Below the pieces are notes generated by a model that was given only the letters and a program-made list of their open reading frames with translations, was not told the origin of the DNA and searched no databases. This document shows, one piece after another, positions 16,272-24,215 of a DNA stretch of 50,290 nt. Numbering within the stretch: the first letter of the stretch is position 1; each line of letters starts with the position of its first letter. A program made the position numbers and the translations under genes. The stretch spans positions 1-50,290 of the forward strand of contig NZ_BNBO01000064.1 in NCBI RefSeq assembly GCF_014655955.1. The letters are read 5' to 3'. This DNA is from Kitasatospora indigofera. GTDB lineage: Bacteria; Actinomycetota; Actinomycetes; Streptomycetales; Streptomycetaceae.

Positions 16272-16972
16272 CAGCACGCCCGTGGCCGGCTCCGCGGGCG
16301 TCGATGCCCGGCCGGATCCTCCCGACCCGAACGGGGCGCCCCAAGGAGCCCCGCTCATCCGGTAGGACACTGCGGTCGGAGGCCTGGTCGGCTCTGCGCC
16401 GGCTCGATGGGAGGCGGGAGAACCCCGACCACACCTGCCGACGCACATCAGTGGCAGCCCGAACCCGACGCCGGCGAATCAGCAGGGCTCGCGTACGCCC
16501 CTGCCACGCGTCCCGAACGTGCGGCTTGGTGCGGCACCGCACCCGGGTGGAGGCCTTCTCGGGCGTGGCGGAGGACCACTTCGAACACCTCGTGGAGGGC
16601 CGCCTCACCCATTGTCGCGACGAGGCCCATGCCCGCCGTTCCTCGTGGCCGACCAGCACTTGGGACGACAAGTGGGACGGCCCTGTCTCCATCCATCCGG
16701 ACGGATCGGTCCTCGCCCTGCGTGTGCTCCCGTAGCGGGACTGCTGACAGCGCAACGCCCCGGCCCGTTCCGGACCCCGGACCCCGCACCCCGGACCCCG
16801 GACCCCGGGACCCCGGCTTGCGGTTTGCGCGGGGCCCCCTCGCACGCTGGGCGACGAACCGGAAGGCTGCGACGGTCGGCACCACGTCCTGGGAGGGCAG
16901 CGCCACATCGGCCTCACGGGGGTGAGCGGACCAAGGCGCCACTCGAACAGGCCGCCCCCGCCCTCCAGGCGC
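16272..16972. other. Gene-poor stretch with a GGACCCCG tandem repeat
   Basis: No convincing complete gene. A plus-strand segment near 16560-16735 (ending DKWDGPVSIHPDGSVLALRVLP) looks like the tail of a decayed gene but has no start. At about 16770-16816 a 7-8 bp unit (GGACCCCG) is repeated around six times with small changes. Confidence 0.4.
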
Positions 16973-17239
16973 TCAGACCTCGCCGTAGAGGGTGAGGACC
17001 ACGCCCTCGATCTCCAGGTGGCTCTGCTTGATCAGGTCGCCGCGGCGCAGGGCGGCGAGGCAGTGTTCGAGTCGCTCGGTCTCTCCCGTGGTGAGGACGG
17101 CGGCAGCCAGGTCGCGCAGGCCGGTCAGTATGGCCGAGGTGAGGGCCTCGGGGCGCGGGCCTGACAGCAGGACGACGGGCCGGCCCGTGCGGTCGCGGAC
17201 GATCGCGGTGTTCGAGCCTCCGTGGACGACAAGCAACAT
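16973..17239 (-). CDS. Small hypothetical protein
   Basis: 88 residues from ATG 17237-17239 with a strong GGAGG site a few bases ahead, which supports a real gene. The sequence (VVHGGSNTAIVRDRTGRP, LTTGETERLEHCLAAL) predicts a small alpha/beta cytoplasmic protein without membrane segments. Family not recognised. It lies downstream of, and in the same direction as, the XRE regulator gene 200 bp away. Confidence 0.6.
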   Translation of the reverse strand: MLLVVHGGSNTAIVRDRTGRPVVLLSGPRPEALTSAILTGLRDLAAAVLTTGETERLEHCLAALRRGDLIKQSHLEIEGVVLTLYGEV

Positions 17240-17441
17240 CGCCTCCGTGTCCGACGAGCACGCAGCACGTGCCGGAGGCTCGTGCGGCTCACAGCCTCGG
17301 GTAGGAGAAGACGATAGCCCCGATCTCCCGATTTTTATCCTTTTCGACCCTCTAACAGCGGTATGTCTTGCCCGAGTTCACGGCCGGACGGGTCCATGTC
17401 ACCTCGTGGGGCGCCCGCACCGTCGAGGTGGCCCGCCGGTG

Positions 17442-17819
17442 TTACTCCGGCCGCGGGCCGCGCCGCAGCAGGGAGTCGACGAGGGCGGCCACGTGCTGCC
17501 GGTCGGCGGCGGACAGTTGCTGGAGGCTGGCGATCAGGGTGGCCACCTCGGGATCGGTGGACGCTCCGGGCTCGCCCTCCGCGTACAGGTAGATCCCGCA
17601 GGTCTCGGCGGCCGCGCGGCGCACCGTCTCCAGTGGCAACTCCAGCCCGGCGGCGAGGCGTTCGAGCGTCGCGGGCTGCGGCATCCGCACCAGGCGCTCG
17701 GCGGTGGCGAGGTGGTGGACGGTGGAACGGGGGAGGCCGCCGCGGCGGGCGACGTCGCCGTAGGACCAGCCCTGCGCGTCCAGTTGCCGCCTCATCATGC
17801 GCTGCAGTGCGTTGTCCAC
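17442..17819 (-). CDS. XRE-type helix-turn-helix regulator
   Basis: 125 residues. The N-terminal half (LDAQGWSYGDVARRGGLPRSTVHHLATAERL, then LERLAAGLELPLETVRRAAAETCGI) is a lambda-repressor-like HTH of the Streptomyces small XRE type. The C-terminal half (PEVATLIASLQQLSAADRQHVAALVDSLL) forms helices that likely dimerise. The start is GTG 17817-17819 with an AGGGAG site upstream. The gene diverges from the peptide/M50 cassette; a palindrome in that promoter region is a candidate binding site (inference). Confidence 0.75.
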   Translation of the reverse strand: MDNALQRMMRRQLDAQGWSYGDVARRGGLPRSTVHHLATAERLVRMPQPATLERLAAGLELPLETVRRAAAETCGIYLYAEGEPGASTDPEVATLIASLQQLSAADRQHVAALVDSLLRRGPRPE

Positions 17820-17972
17820 GGGGTGGTGTGCTCCCTGCTGTCGGAGCCGGCGGAACGTGTCCGGGTGGCCCCGATTCTACGGCCGCACGGCGCGTCGTCC
17901 ATGCGATCACGCATCCCACCTGCCGATTTCCCTCATTCGAGCGGTGGTGACGCGCCGTGTTCGTGTCTGTAC

Positions 17973-18002
17973 TTGCAGTTCCCCCCGGGGAGCGACTAGC
18001 GT
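17973..18002 (+). promoter_or_regulatory. Putative promoter of the peptide-M50 cassette
   Basis: TTGCAG (17973-17978) and TAGCGT (17997-18002) are separated by 18 bases, close to the actinobacterial housekeeping promoter pattern TTGAC-n18-TAGnnT. Confidence 0.45.
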
Positions 18003-18011
18003 CCAATCTCG

Positions 18012-18028
18012 TCGGACAGAACGTCCGA
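18012..18028. promoter_or_regulatory. Inverted repeat behind the cassette promoter, candidate operator
   Basis: TCGGAC and GTCCGA are separated by AGAAC, right after the predicted start of transcription. A second hairpin (GCCGGGGA, 18044-18051, with its complement 18055-18062) follows just ahead of the ribosome site. Either could control translation or bind the divergently encoded XRE protein. Confidence 0.4.
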
Positions 18029-18082
18029 TCTGAATGGACAGGAGCCGGGGAGCCTCCCCGGCCCCGACAGAGAGGTACTGCC

Positions 18083-18289
18083 ATGAGCATGAACGTCACC
18101 GAGCTCGACGCCGAGACCGTGGAGCTGCTGCCGAGCCGCGAGGCGCTGGGACGGCTGAAGTTCGTGAAGGTCCACGCCAACGTCGCCTTCGTCCACGCGC
18201 ACAACGAGTCGTGGGCCGTGAACGACTACTCGCCGCTCGCGGTGGCGCAGTCCGAGGCGGCGCAGTCGATCAACGTCTACCAGCGGTAA
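18083..18289 (+). CDS. 68-residue peptide, putative precursor of the M50 cassette
   Basis: From ATG 18083 (AGAGAGG ahead) the gene encodes 68 residues. The first 24 are acidic and helical (VTELDAETVELLPSREALG), like the leader of a ribosomally made, modified peptide. The second part is rich in His, Asn, Ser and Gln (VHANVAFVHAHNESWAVNDYS) and ends in SINVYQR. No signal peptide, no cysteine. It is the first gene ahead of a membrane M50 protease and a secreted protein. A strong hairpin after its stop could raise its level above that of the downstream genes. The precursor role is inferred from context only; a small regulatory protein is the alternative. Confidence 0.55.
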   Translation: MSMNVTELDAETVELLPSREALGRLKFVKVHANVAFVHAHNESWAVNDYSPLAVAQSEAAQSINVYQR

Positions 18290-18304
18290 CACCCCCGCAC
18301 GTGA

Positions 18305-18332
18305 GCGGACCGCGCCCGGTGGCGCGGTCCGC
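18305..18332 (+). terminator. Intergenic hairpin between the peptide and protease genes
   Basis: GCGGACCGCGCC and its perfect complement (12-bp stem) with a CGGT loop begin 15 bases after the peptide stop. Such a partial terminator or mRNA-stabilising hairpin is common behind precursor peptide genes. Confidence 0.55.
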
Positions 18333-18355
18333 CCGCGAGGAAGGACGGGCCCAGC

Positions 18356-19765
18356 GTGGCTGGAGACCTACCGACGGCGCCCGGCGGCCGCCGGCCGGCG
18401 GCGCCGCTCCCGGTGCCACGGCTGACCACCGGACTGCTGCTGCACGGCGAGTACCAGGGCGGCGGGTTCACCCGGCCCCGCTACCTCGCCCGCCGCGGGG
18501 ACGGGCAGGTGGTGCAACTGACCCTGCTGCTGCACCTGGTGGCGGAGTCGATCGACGGCGTCCGGGACACCGGGGACATCGCGCACCGGGTCAGCGACCG
18601 CTACGGACGCGAGGTCAGCGCCGACAACGTCGACCACCTCATCGAGCGCAAGCTCCGGCCGATGGGGATCACCGCACCGCCGGACGGCGACGGCCACCCG
18701 GTCGACGCCCCTCGCTCGGACCTGCTGCTGGCCCTCGCCGGCCGCCGCGTCCTGCTGCGCGAGCGCCAGGTCGCCCGGGTCGCACGGTCGCTGGCCTGGC
18801 TGCACCACCCGTGGGTGGTGGCCGTCGTCCTGACCGCCGCCGTCGCCCTGGACGTCTGGCTGTTCGCCCTCCACGGGGCGATGGGCCCCGTGCTGCAGGT
18901 GCTGGACCGGCCCGTGCTGCTGCTCGCCGTGTTCGGCCTCACGGTCGTCTCGCTGCTGTTCCACGAGTTCGGACACGCCTCGGCCTGCCACTACGGCGGA
19001 GCGCGGCCGGGCCCGATCGGCTGCGGCCTGTACGTGCTGTGGCCCTCGCTCTACACCGACGTCACCGACGTGTACCGGATCGGCCGGGCCGGCCGGCTGC
19101 GCACCGACCTCGGCGGCGTCTACTTCAACGTCGTCTTCATACTGGGCCTGGCCGGGGGTTACGCCCTCACCGGCCGGCCGCTCTTCCTCGCCGCGGTGCT
19201 CGTCGCGCACGTCGAGATCGTCGAACAGCTGATGCCGGTCGTCCGCCTGGACGGGTACTTCATCCTCGGCGACCTCGCCGGCGTCCCCGACCTGTTCGGC
19301 AAGATCCGGCCGACGCTGCTGAGCATGCTGCCCGGACGCCCCGTCCGGCCCGAGGTCGCCGACCTCAAGAGGTCCGCCCGCGCGGTGGTCACCGGGTGGG
19401 TGCTGACCATGGTCCCGCTGCTCGCCGCCGAACTCGGCTACGTCCTGTGGCACCTGCCGAGGATCCTCAGCACGGCCGTGCGCTCGCTCTCCGCGCAGGC
19501 CGGCGACACCCTCACCGCCTTCTCGGACGGGGAGTTCGCGGCCGGGGCGGTCGGCGTCATCGGGGCCTTCACCCTGCTGTGCCCGCTGGTCGGCGGCGCC
19601 TACCTGGCGGCTCGGACCGTCGCCCGGCTGCTCCGCCGGATCCTCGCCCGCCCGGCCCCGCGGCGGCGGGCGCACGCGGCGTCGCACCGCCCCAAGCCAA
19701 CCGCCCCGCACGCCCCGGCCGAGCAACGGCCCGATCCCGTGCGCACCCTCAGGAGGTCTTCGTGA
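18356..19765 (+). CDS. Membrane M50-family metalloprotease with N-terminal PqqD-like domain
   Basis: The 469-residue protein begins with about 100 cytoplasmic residues that resemble a PqqD/RRE winged-helix peptide-binding fold (FTRPRYLARRGDGQVVQL, IAHRVSDRYGREVS). Membrane segments follow near 152-172, 186-208, 255-273, 277-297, 344-365 and 396-418. HEFGH (203-207) is the zinc motif and RLDGY (D299) the third ligand of intramembrane site-2-type M50 proteases. The C-terminus is basic and Pro-rich. GTG 18356 has GAGGAAGGA ahead. The likely role is cutting or exporting the 68-residue peptide encoded upstream, comparable to YydH-like peptide maturation proteases (inference). Confidence 0.75.
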   Translation: MAGDLPTAPGGRRPAAPLPVPRLTTGLLLHGEYQGGGFTRPRYLARRGDGQVVQLTLLLHLVAESIDGVRDTGDIAHRVSDRYGREVSADNVDHLIERKLRPMGITAPPDGDGHPVDAPRSDLLLALAGRRVLLRERQVARVARSLAWLHHPWVVAVVLTAAVALDVWLFALHGAMGPVLQVLDRPVLLLAVFGLTVVSLLFHEFGHASACHYGGARPGPIGCGLYVLWPSLYTDVTDVYRIGRAGRLRTDLGGVYFNVVFILGLAGGYALTGRPLFLAAVLVAHVEIVEQLMPVVRLDGYFILGDLAGVPDLFGKIRPTLLSMLPGRPVRPEVADLKRSARAVVTGWVLTMVPLLAAELGYVLWHLPRILSTAVRSLSAQAGDTLTAFSDGEFAAGAVGVIGAFTLLCPLVGGAYLAARTVARLLRRILARPAPRRRAHAASHRPKPTAPHAPAEQRPDPVRTLRRSS

Positions 19766-20460
19766 AACACCGCACTTCGCAACGGAGTTCGATCATCGGC
19801 CGGACGGCCGGACGCCTCGGCGTGCTGGGCGGCGCCTGCCTCGCCGCACTCGCCGTCGCCGCCCCCGCCGACGCCGTCCCGTTCTCGTCCCACCCCGGCC
19901 GCGGCGTCGCGGCGTTCGCGGACCGTGCGACCACCCACGCCAACCGCGTCCACCCGGACCAGTACGAGGACTCGTTCACCGTCCACGAACTCGGCACCGT
20001 GTTCAGCGTCGCCGCGAACAACCGGGCCACCGCCGTCTCGACCGGCTGTTCGTCCCAGCACCCGTGCCGGTCGATCGCGCTGTCGTTCCAGATCGTCACC
20101 ATGGCCGGGGACGACGTCCGGCTCAACGCCACCAATCTCGGCCGGGCGGTCAACGAGCAGTGCCCCGGCTGCCAGACCCTGGCCGGCGCCTACCAGTTCG
20201 TCGTCTCCACCGCGCAGCCGTTCGCGCTCAGCCCGGCGGCCAAGTCCCAACTGGCCGCCGTCCACCGCCGGCTGGACGCGCTGGACACCTCGAACGACCC
20301 GGTCCCCGTCGTCAAGCAGCGCGCGGACGACCTGGCCGCCCAGGTCAAGGCGATCCTCGACCGCGAGGCCTCGTCCGCCCCCCGGGGCGGGGCGCCGGGC
20401 CTGGCGGCGAAGTCCGGCCCGAGCGTGACCATGCACCGCCACTACGACGGGGCGAACTGA
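19762..20460 (+). CDS. Secreted protein with four cysteines
   Basis: 232 residues with a signal peptide: a basic start, GVLGGACLAALAVAA, and cleavage after ADA near residue 38. The mature part holds C96, C102, C134 and C137 (STGCSSQHPC and EQCPGCQTL), suggesting two disulfides or a metal site, then a helical charged tail (VKQRADDLAAQVKAILDRE). Family not recognised. GTG overlaps the protease stop (GTGA) with AGGAGG at 19751-19756, so it is translationally coupled to the protease and is likely a substrate, partner or immunity factor of the cassette. Confidence 0.65.
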   Translation: MKHRTSQRSSIIGRTAGRLGVLGGACLAALAVAAPADAVPFSSHPGRGVAAFADRATTHANRVHPDQYEDSFTVHELGTVFSVAANNRATAVSTGCSSQHPCRSIALSFQIVTMAGDDVRLNATNLGRAVNEQCPGCQTLAGAYQFVVSTAQPFALSPAAKSQLAAVHRRLDALDTSNDPVPVVKQRADDLAAQVKAILDREASSAPRGGAPGLAAKSGPSVTMHRHYDGAN

Positions 20461-20542
20461 GCGACGGCGGTCCGGAGCATCCGGGCCGGCGGCCGGGAGG
20501 CGAGGGTTCGCGGGGCCGGATCCTGCCGTCCCGGCGTGGGTG

Positions 20543-20578
20543 ACCAGCGGGCCTGTCAGCGATGACAGGCCCGCTGGT
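20543..20578. terminator. Strong 16-bp hairpin between convergent genes
   Basis: A perfect 16-bp stem (20543-20558 with 20563-20578) with a GCGA loop lies between the cassette and the convergent lrp remnant. Probably a two-way terminator. Confidence 0.75.
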
Positions 20579-20599
20579 CCCGTTCGGGTGAAGGGAGAC

Positions 20600-20715
<116 letters not shown>

Positions 20716-20735
20716 CGGGACGGCCGGGCCGGGGT

Positions 20736-21362
20736 TCAGCGGGCGCCCGGCGTGGGGACCCAGGCCCGCTTGTAGGTGCGCAGCAGTACCGCCGTCTCGG
20801 CACGGCCGGCGCCGTCCAGGCCGGCGAGGACGCGGTGGGTGAACTCGTCGAGATCGGCCAGGGAGCGGTGGCTGGAGTACCCGAGGACGTTGCTGTCGCC
20901 GGTGGTGACGACCAGCAGGCGGATGGCGGGTTCGCGGGCGAGGCGGCGCAGCGCCGCGTCCAGGTGGCGGTGGGCGACGGCGAGGCGGAAGCGGGCCTCC
21001 AGCGGGTAGCCGAGGACGCCGGGCTCGGCGGCGAGGCGCAGGTGCAGGACGTGGGAGGACATCAGCCGGGTGAGGCGGCGTCGTGCGGTGGTCTCGCCGA
21101 CGCGGAGCTCCCGCGCGAGCCGGGTGGTGGACATCCGGGCGTCGTCCCGGAGCAAGCGGACGAGGCGGCGGTCCAGCTCGTCGACGGTGATCGGGGCCGG
21201 TGGCGGCTGCCCCTCGGCGAGGCGGCGGCGGACCGGTGTGGGCTCGTCGTCGTAGGGGGCCCAGTCGCTCGCGGTGAGCAGCAGCCGTAGGACGACCGAG
21301 GAGTGGATGTCCACCACGCCGTCGAGCCGTCCGATCGAGCCGTCGATCGTGGCGAGCAGGTG
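20736..21362 (-). pseudogene. Lrp/AsnC regulator, C-terminal part of a split gene
   Basis: Homology begins at LLATIDGSIGRLDGVVDIHSS, the second half of a first ligand-binding (RAM) domain. A complete second module follows: HTH (ITVDELDRRLVRLLRDDARMSTTRLARELRVGETTARRR) and RAM domain (VLGYPLEARFRLAVAHRHLD, VTTGDSNVLGYSSHRSLADLDEF). The natural start is missing; translation could begin at GTG 21315-21317 to give 193 residues. The missing N-terminal part lies 2.3 kb away at 23646-24000, and joining the two at the GGTG repeat gives one open frame of 326 codons. Confidence 0.8.
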
Positions 21363-21480
21363 TGGCGGCCGGGGTCGGCTCCCCGGGGTGGCGGATCGGG
21401 ACCGTCAGGAGCCTGGTCCGCCCGCCGCCGCCCGCTGCGGCCCATGGAACCGGAAGGCATCGGCACGAACAACACGGTCC

Positions 21481-21516
21481 AGTGCAGTCGGCAGACCCCA
21501 GCCTGCAGACTGCACT
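21481..21516 (-). terminator. Hairpin behind the caspase gene
   Basis: AGTGCAGTC (21481-21489) pairs perfectly with 21508-21516, 26 bases past the caspase stop in the direction of its transcription. Confidence 0.5.
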
Positions 21517-21542
21517 GTCCGAGCCACTGACGCCCGAAGATG

Positions 21543-23114
21543 TCAGAGGAAGTCGAAGTCGGAGCCACCGCCCTGCCTGTGCTCCTCCTTCCAGCGGAAC
21601 GGACCGAACTTCTTGTACCTGACTCGTCTGACGTAGCCGGGGCCCGTCTCCTCGATGACCTCCTCGTCGGGCGTGCGCTCACGGATCACGGCCATGGCGG
21701 CGGCCCCCCCGACGGTCTCAAACAGCACGATCAGCGTGCTGCCCCAGCCGGACGGGATGCCAACGGGGAATCCCGCCAGGTGTGAGATCCATCCTCCGAG
21801 ACGGAGAGTGGCGGGAGCCAGCCAGATCAGCTCGGCGGCGATGGCGAAGAACGGTAGTGCCAGGGCACCGGCGAACAGGAGGCCCCAGAGGACCTTTTGC
21901 TTGGTCCGTTTCTCTCCGGCTATCTCCTCCGTGATCAATCCAAGCAGGGCCCCTTGCCCCAAAACAATGGCCTTGGACGTCGCGGCAGCCACGACAAGGA
22001 AGGTCATGTTGAGGACCGCGACGCAGATCGCCAGCGCTGGGTACTTCCCGCCGCCGTTGGGCAGGGTGAAGCCGGCCACCCAGAACGAGGCCGTCCACAA
22101 GCCGATCGCCCCTCCGAGAAGCCCGAACAGCAGGCTCAGAATCCGCACCAGTGCCCGGGCGTTCCGAGCCCGGGGACCGGCGTTCCGGGCCGCTTCCATT
22201 CTCGCCGTCTCAAGCTGCTCGCTCAGTTCGGCTGCTTTGCTCTCCGACTGCTGCACTAGGCGGCCGGCCTCCCAAACCGCCAACGATTGCAGGGGGAACG
22301 GTTCTGTGCCGCCGCCGTGTGGGCTGCGCAGGGCCTGATGGGCCAACGCGACGGCATGCGGGTTGCGGGCCAGTACGAGGCTCCCCCCTTCGGCCGAGGT
22401 GACGCTCAGCGTCGGAGTCTGGTCCGGCACCTGTTTGGGTACCCAGTGGCTGATGAATTGGTACAGCTCGTCGGCACTGATGAAGCCGTCCCCGTTGAGG
22501 TCGGCCTCCCCGGTCTGCAGACCGCGCACGACTGCGGAGGTGAACACCGACGCCTTGCCTTCTTCTCTGCTGGCGAGGTCGTCCTCGAGTGCGCTCTCGT
22601 AGCTGTACTGGAGGGCAGTGGAGGAGGTGATGACGATCCGGCCGCTGCCCTCGAAGGTCTCCGTGAGTTCGACCTCCTCCTGGTCACCGCGGGTACGCAT
22701 TCCCCTGTTGAACGCTCCGCTGTAGCAGCAGTCGAGCAGCAGGATGATGCGTCGGCTGCGGCTCTCTTCCATACGGGCGGCGATGAAGTCCGCTTCGACT
22801 GAGGTGGCGGCCAGCGCGTCGAACTTGCTGTCCTTGGTGATGAAGTGCAGTTGATTGCGGCGGTTCTTGCGCCCGTGGCAGGACAGGTGCAACAACAGGG
22901 TGTCGTCGCTGGCGGCGGAGCTGAAAAACTGCTCGATCGCGATCTTCCATTCCTGCGTCGATGCGCCGGACAGTACGTTCACCTCGAACCCGCCGATCGC
23001 CGGGTCGCCGAGGACATCGCGCAGTCGCTCGGCGTCGTAGGCCGCGCCGGGCAGAGCGGCAAACCGGGAGTCGTCATATGTCTCGGCGGCCAGCACCAGG
23101 GCCCGCTTAGCCAT
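21543..23114 (-). CDS. Caspase-like (C14) protease, EACC1-associated, membrane-anchored
   Basis: The 523-residue protein starts with a caspase fold: LLLHLSCHGRKNR with catalytic H80 and IILLLDCCYSGAF with C130. A canonical EF-hand loop follows at 205-216 (D-x-N-x-D-G-x-I-x-x-x-E), still within or next to the protease domain. After a linker and a coiled-coil stretch (290-312) come several hydrophobic segments between about 323 and 475, so the protein is membrane-bound with a short basic tail. ATG 23112-23114 overlaps the end of the EACC1 gene by 8 bases. Known caspase-EACC1 pairs are predicted conflict or self-killing effectors; calcium control is suggested by the EF-hand loop (inference). Confidence 0.85.
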   Translation of the reverse strand: MAKRALVLAAETYDDSRFAALPGAAYDAERLRDVLGDPAIGGFEVNVLSGASTQEWKIAIEQFFSSAASDDTLLLHLSCHGRKNRRNQLHFITKDSKFDALAATSVEADFIAARMEESRSRRIILLLDCCYSGAFNRGMRTRGDQEEVELTETFEGSGRIVITSSTALQYSYESALEDDLASREEGKASVFTSAVVRGLQTGEADLNGDGFISADELYQFISHWVPKQVPDQTPTLSVTSAEGGSLVLARNPHAVALAHQALRSPHGGGTEPFPLQSLAVWEAGRLVQQSESKAAELSEQLETARMEAARNAGPRARNARALVRILSLLFGLLGGAIGLWTASFWVAGFTLPNGGGKYPALAICVAVLNMTFLVVAAATSKAIVLGQGALLGLITEEIAGEKRTKQKVLWGLLFAGALALPFFAIAAELIWLAPATLRLGGWISHLAGFPVGIPSGWGSTLIVLFETVGGAAAMAVIRERTPDEEVIEETGPGYVRRVRYKKFGPFRWKEEHRQGGGSDFDFL

Positions 23115-23514
23115 CGGAGTCCTCTTCGCGGCCGGTGGAAGCGAGGTGCGCCAGGAAGGCTTCGACGTTCCGACGGCGCTCGGCGGGCGATCCAGCTTCC
23201 AGGACCAGTTCGCTGTCGCCGATCCGGAGGGTGACCGTGCCCGAGGTGCGGCGGCCCAGCCAGTCCTGGACCAGCAGGATCAGTGACCGGACAGCAGGTG
23301 CTCCGGCCAGGCCCAGGACCAGGGAACTGTAGACGGTGGCGTCACCGGCCCGGGTGCCGTGGGGGGCCGGCGGGGCCGGACTGTGTTCCATGTGGAGCAG
23401 TGGGAGCTGGTCGAGTTCCTCGATCAGCGACTCCATCTCGCGTTCGGTCGTCTCCGCGCCGTCCGGATCGCTGAAGACAAGGCCGATCTCTGCCGATTCT
23501 CGTGCTTGATTCAT
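23107..23514 (-). CDS. EACC1-like effector-associated protein
   Basis: From ATG 23512-23514 (GGGGGCGGA ahead) the protein has 135 residues. It shows the features of effector-associated constant component 1: an N-terminal strand and helix (ESAEIGLVFSDPDG, EREMESLIEELDQLP), a hydrophobic helix (SLVLGLAGAPAVRSLILLVQDWL) and a C-terminal beta pair (GTVTLRIGDSELVLEAGSP). This component accompanies caspase- or trypsin-type effectors in actinobacterial conflict operons and probably holds or activates them. It overlaps the caspase start. An earlier in-frame start to 23574 exists but lacks a good ribosome site. Confidence 0.7.
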   Translation of the reverse strand: MNQARESAEIGLVFSDPDGAETTEREMESLIEELDQLPLLHMEHSPAPPAPHGTRAGDATVYSSLVLGLAGAPAVRSLILLVQDWLGRRTSGTVTLRIGDSELVLEAGSPAERRRNVEAFLAHLASTGREEDSDG

Positions 23515-23583
23515 TCCGCCCCCTGGGTATGGCAAGTCAAGGTGCGGACAGATTGCCACAAGAGGATTGCTCACGAGGGGAGT

Positions 23584-24000
23584 TCATCGGATCGTGCTCG
23601 GGTTGTCGTAGATGCTGAGGGCCGCGGGCCGGTGCCTTGCCGTACGGTGCGCTCGTTCGTGGGTGGGGGCGCTGATCTCGGCGAACACGTCGAGGGCGCC
23701 GGTGGCCACCTCGACCGAGCGGGTGTCGGGCCGGCGGGCCAGGGCGAGCGCCGTCTCGTGCAGCCGGCCGGGCCGGCAGCGGACGGCCAGTTCCGCGGTC
23801 ACGCCTTCACCGAGGTGTTCGGGGACGAGGAAGGCGGTGAACCGGACCTCACCGGTTGCGGTCATCTGTTCGAGGCGGCGGGCGACGGTCCGCTCGTGGA
23901 CGCCCGTCCCGGCGGCGATGTCGGTGAAGGGGACCCGCGGGTCGCGGTGGAGCGCCCGCAGGATCGCGTGGTCGAGGTCGTCGAGGACAGCTGCCGTCAC
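23584..24000 (-). pseudogene. Lrp/AsnC regulator, N-terminal part of a split gene
   Basis: Starting at GTG 23998-24000 (GGAGGTG ahead), the first 118 residues are an HTH (LDDLDHAILRALHRDPRVPFTDIAAGTGVHERTVARRLE) and the beginning of a RAM domain, to APTHERAH. The frame then runs 19 codons into foreign DNA and stops at 23584. It is the 5' piece of the gene whose 3' piece is at 20736-21362. The promoter region (24001-24215) is shared with the divergent MFS gene, the usual arrangement for an Lrp regulator and its exporter target. Confidence 0.8.
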
Positions 24001-24215
24001 CGGGGTGCACCTCCGCCGTTCCTGGTCGTCTGCCGGAATCCGCCGAACCGGCGGCTCCTCCTGCCGTCATCGGCCGATTGTCCCCGAAACCGTTGCCCGG
24101 GTTACCGCCGCGAGGCGACATTGTGGTGCGGATTCCGCCTCCGGTGACCGTCCTCACCCGGGCCGGGGCGGATCCCTCCCCCCCACCACACCTCATCCCG
24201 AAACAGGTGCTGCCC

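Larger units (their letters stand above)
21359..23649. mobile_element. 2,287-bp insertion carrying an EACC1-caspase module
   Basis: The insertion splits an Lrp/AsnC gene. GGTG occurs at both borders (21359-21362 and 23646-23649). Deleting one copy plus everything between restores codons GAA CGA GCG CAC CTG CTC GCC without frame change. No transposase, integrase or terminal inverted repeat is visible, so the mechanism is unknown. Cargo: EACC1-like gene, caspase-like gene, terminator. Confidence 0.75.

Noticed and set aside
18034..20460. 808-codon plus-strand frame over the peptide and protease genes
   Set aside because: Only its end (from GTG 19762) is a real protein; the rest is an Arg/Pro-rich shadow of the protease gene.
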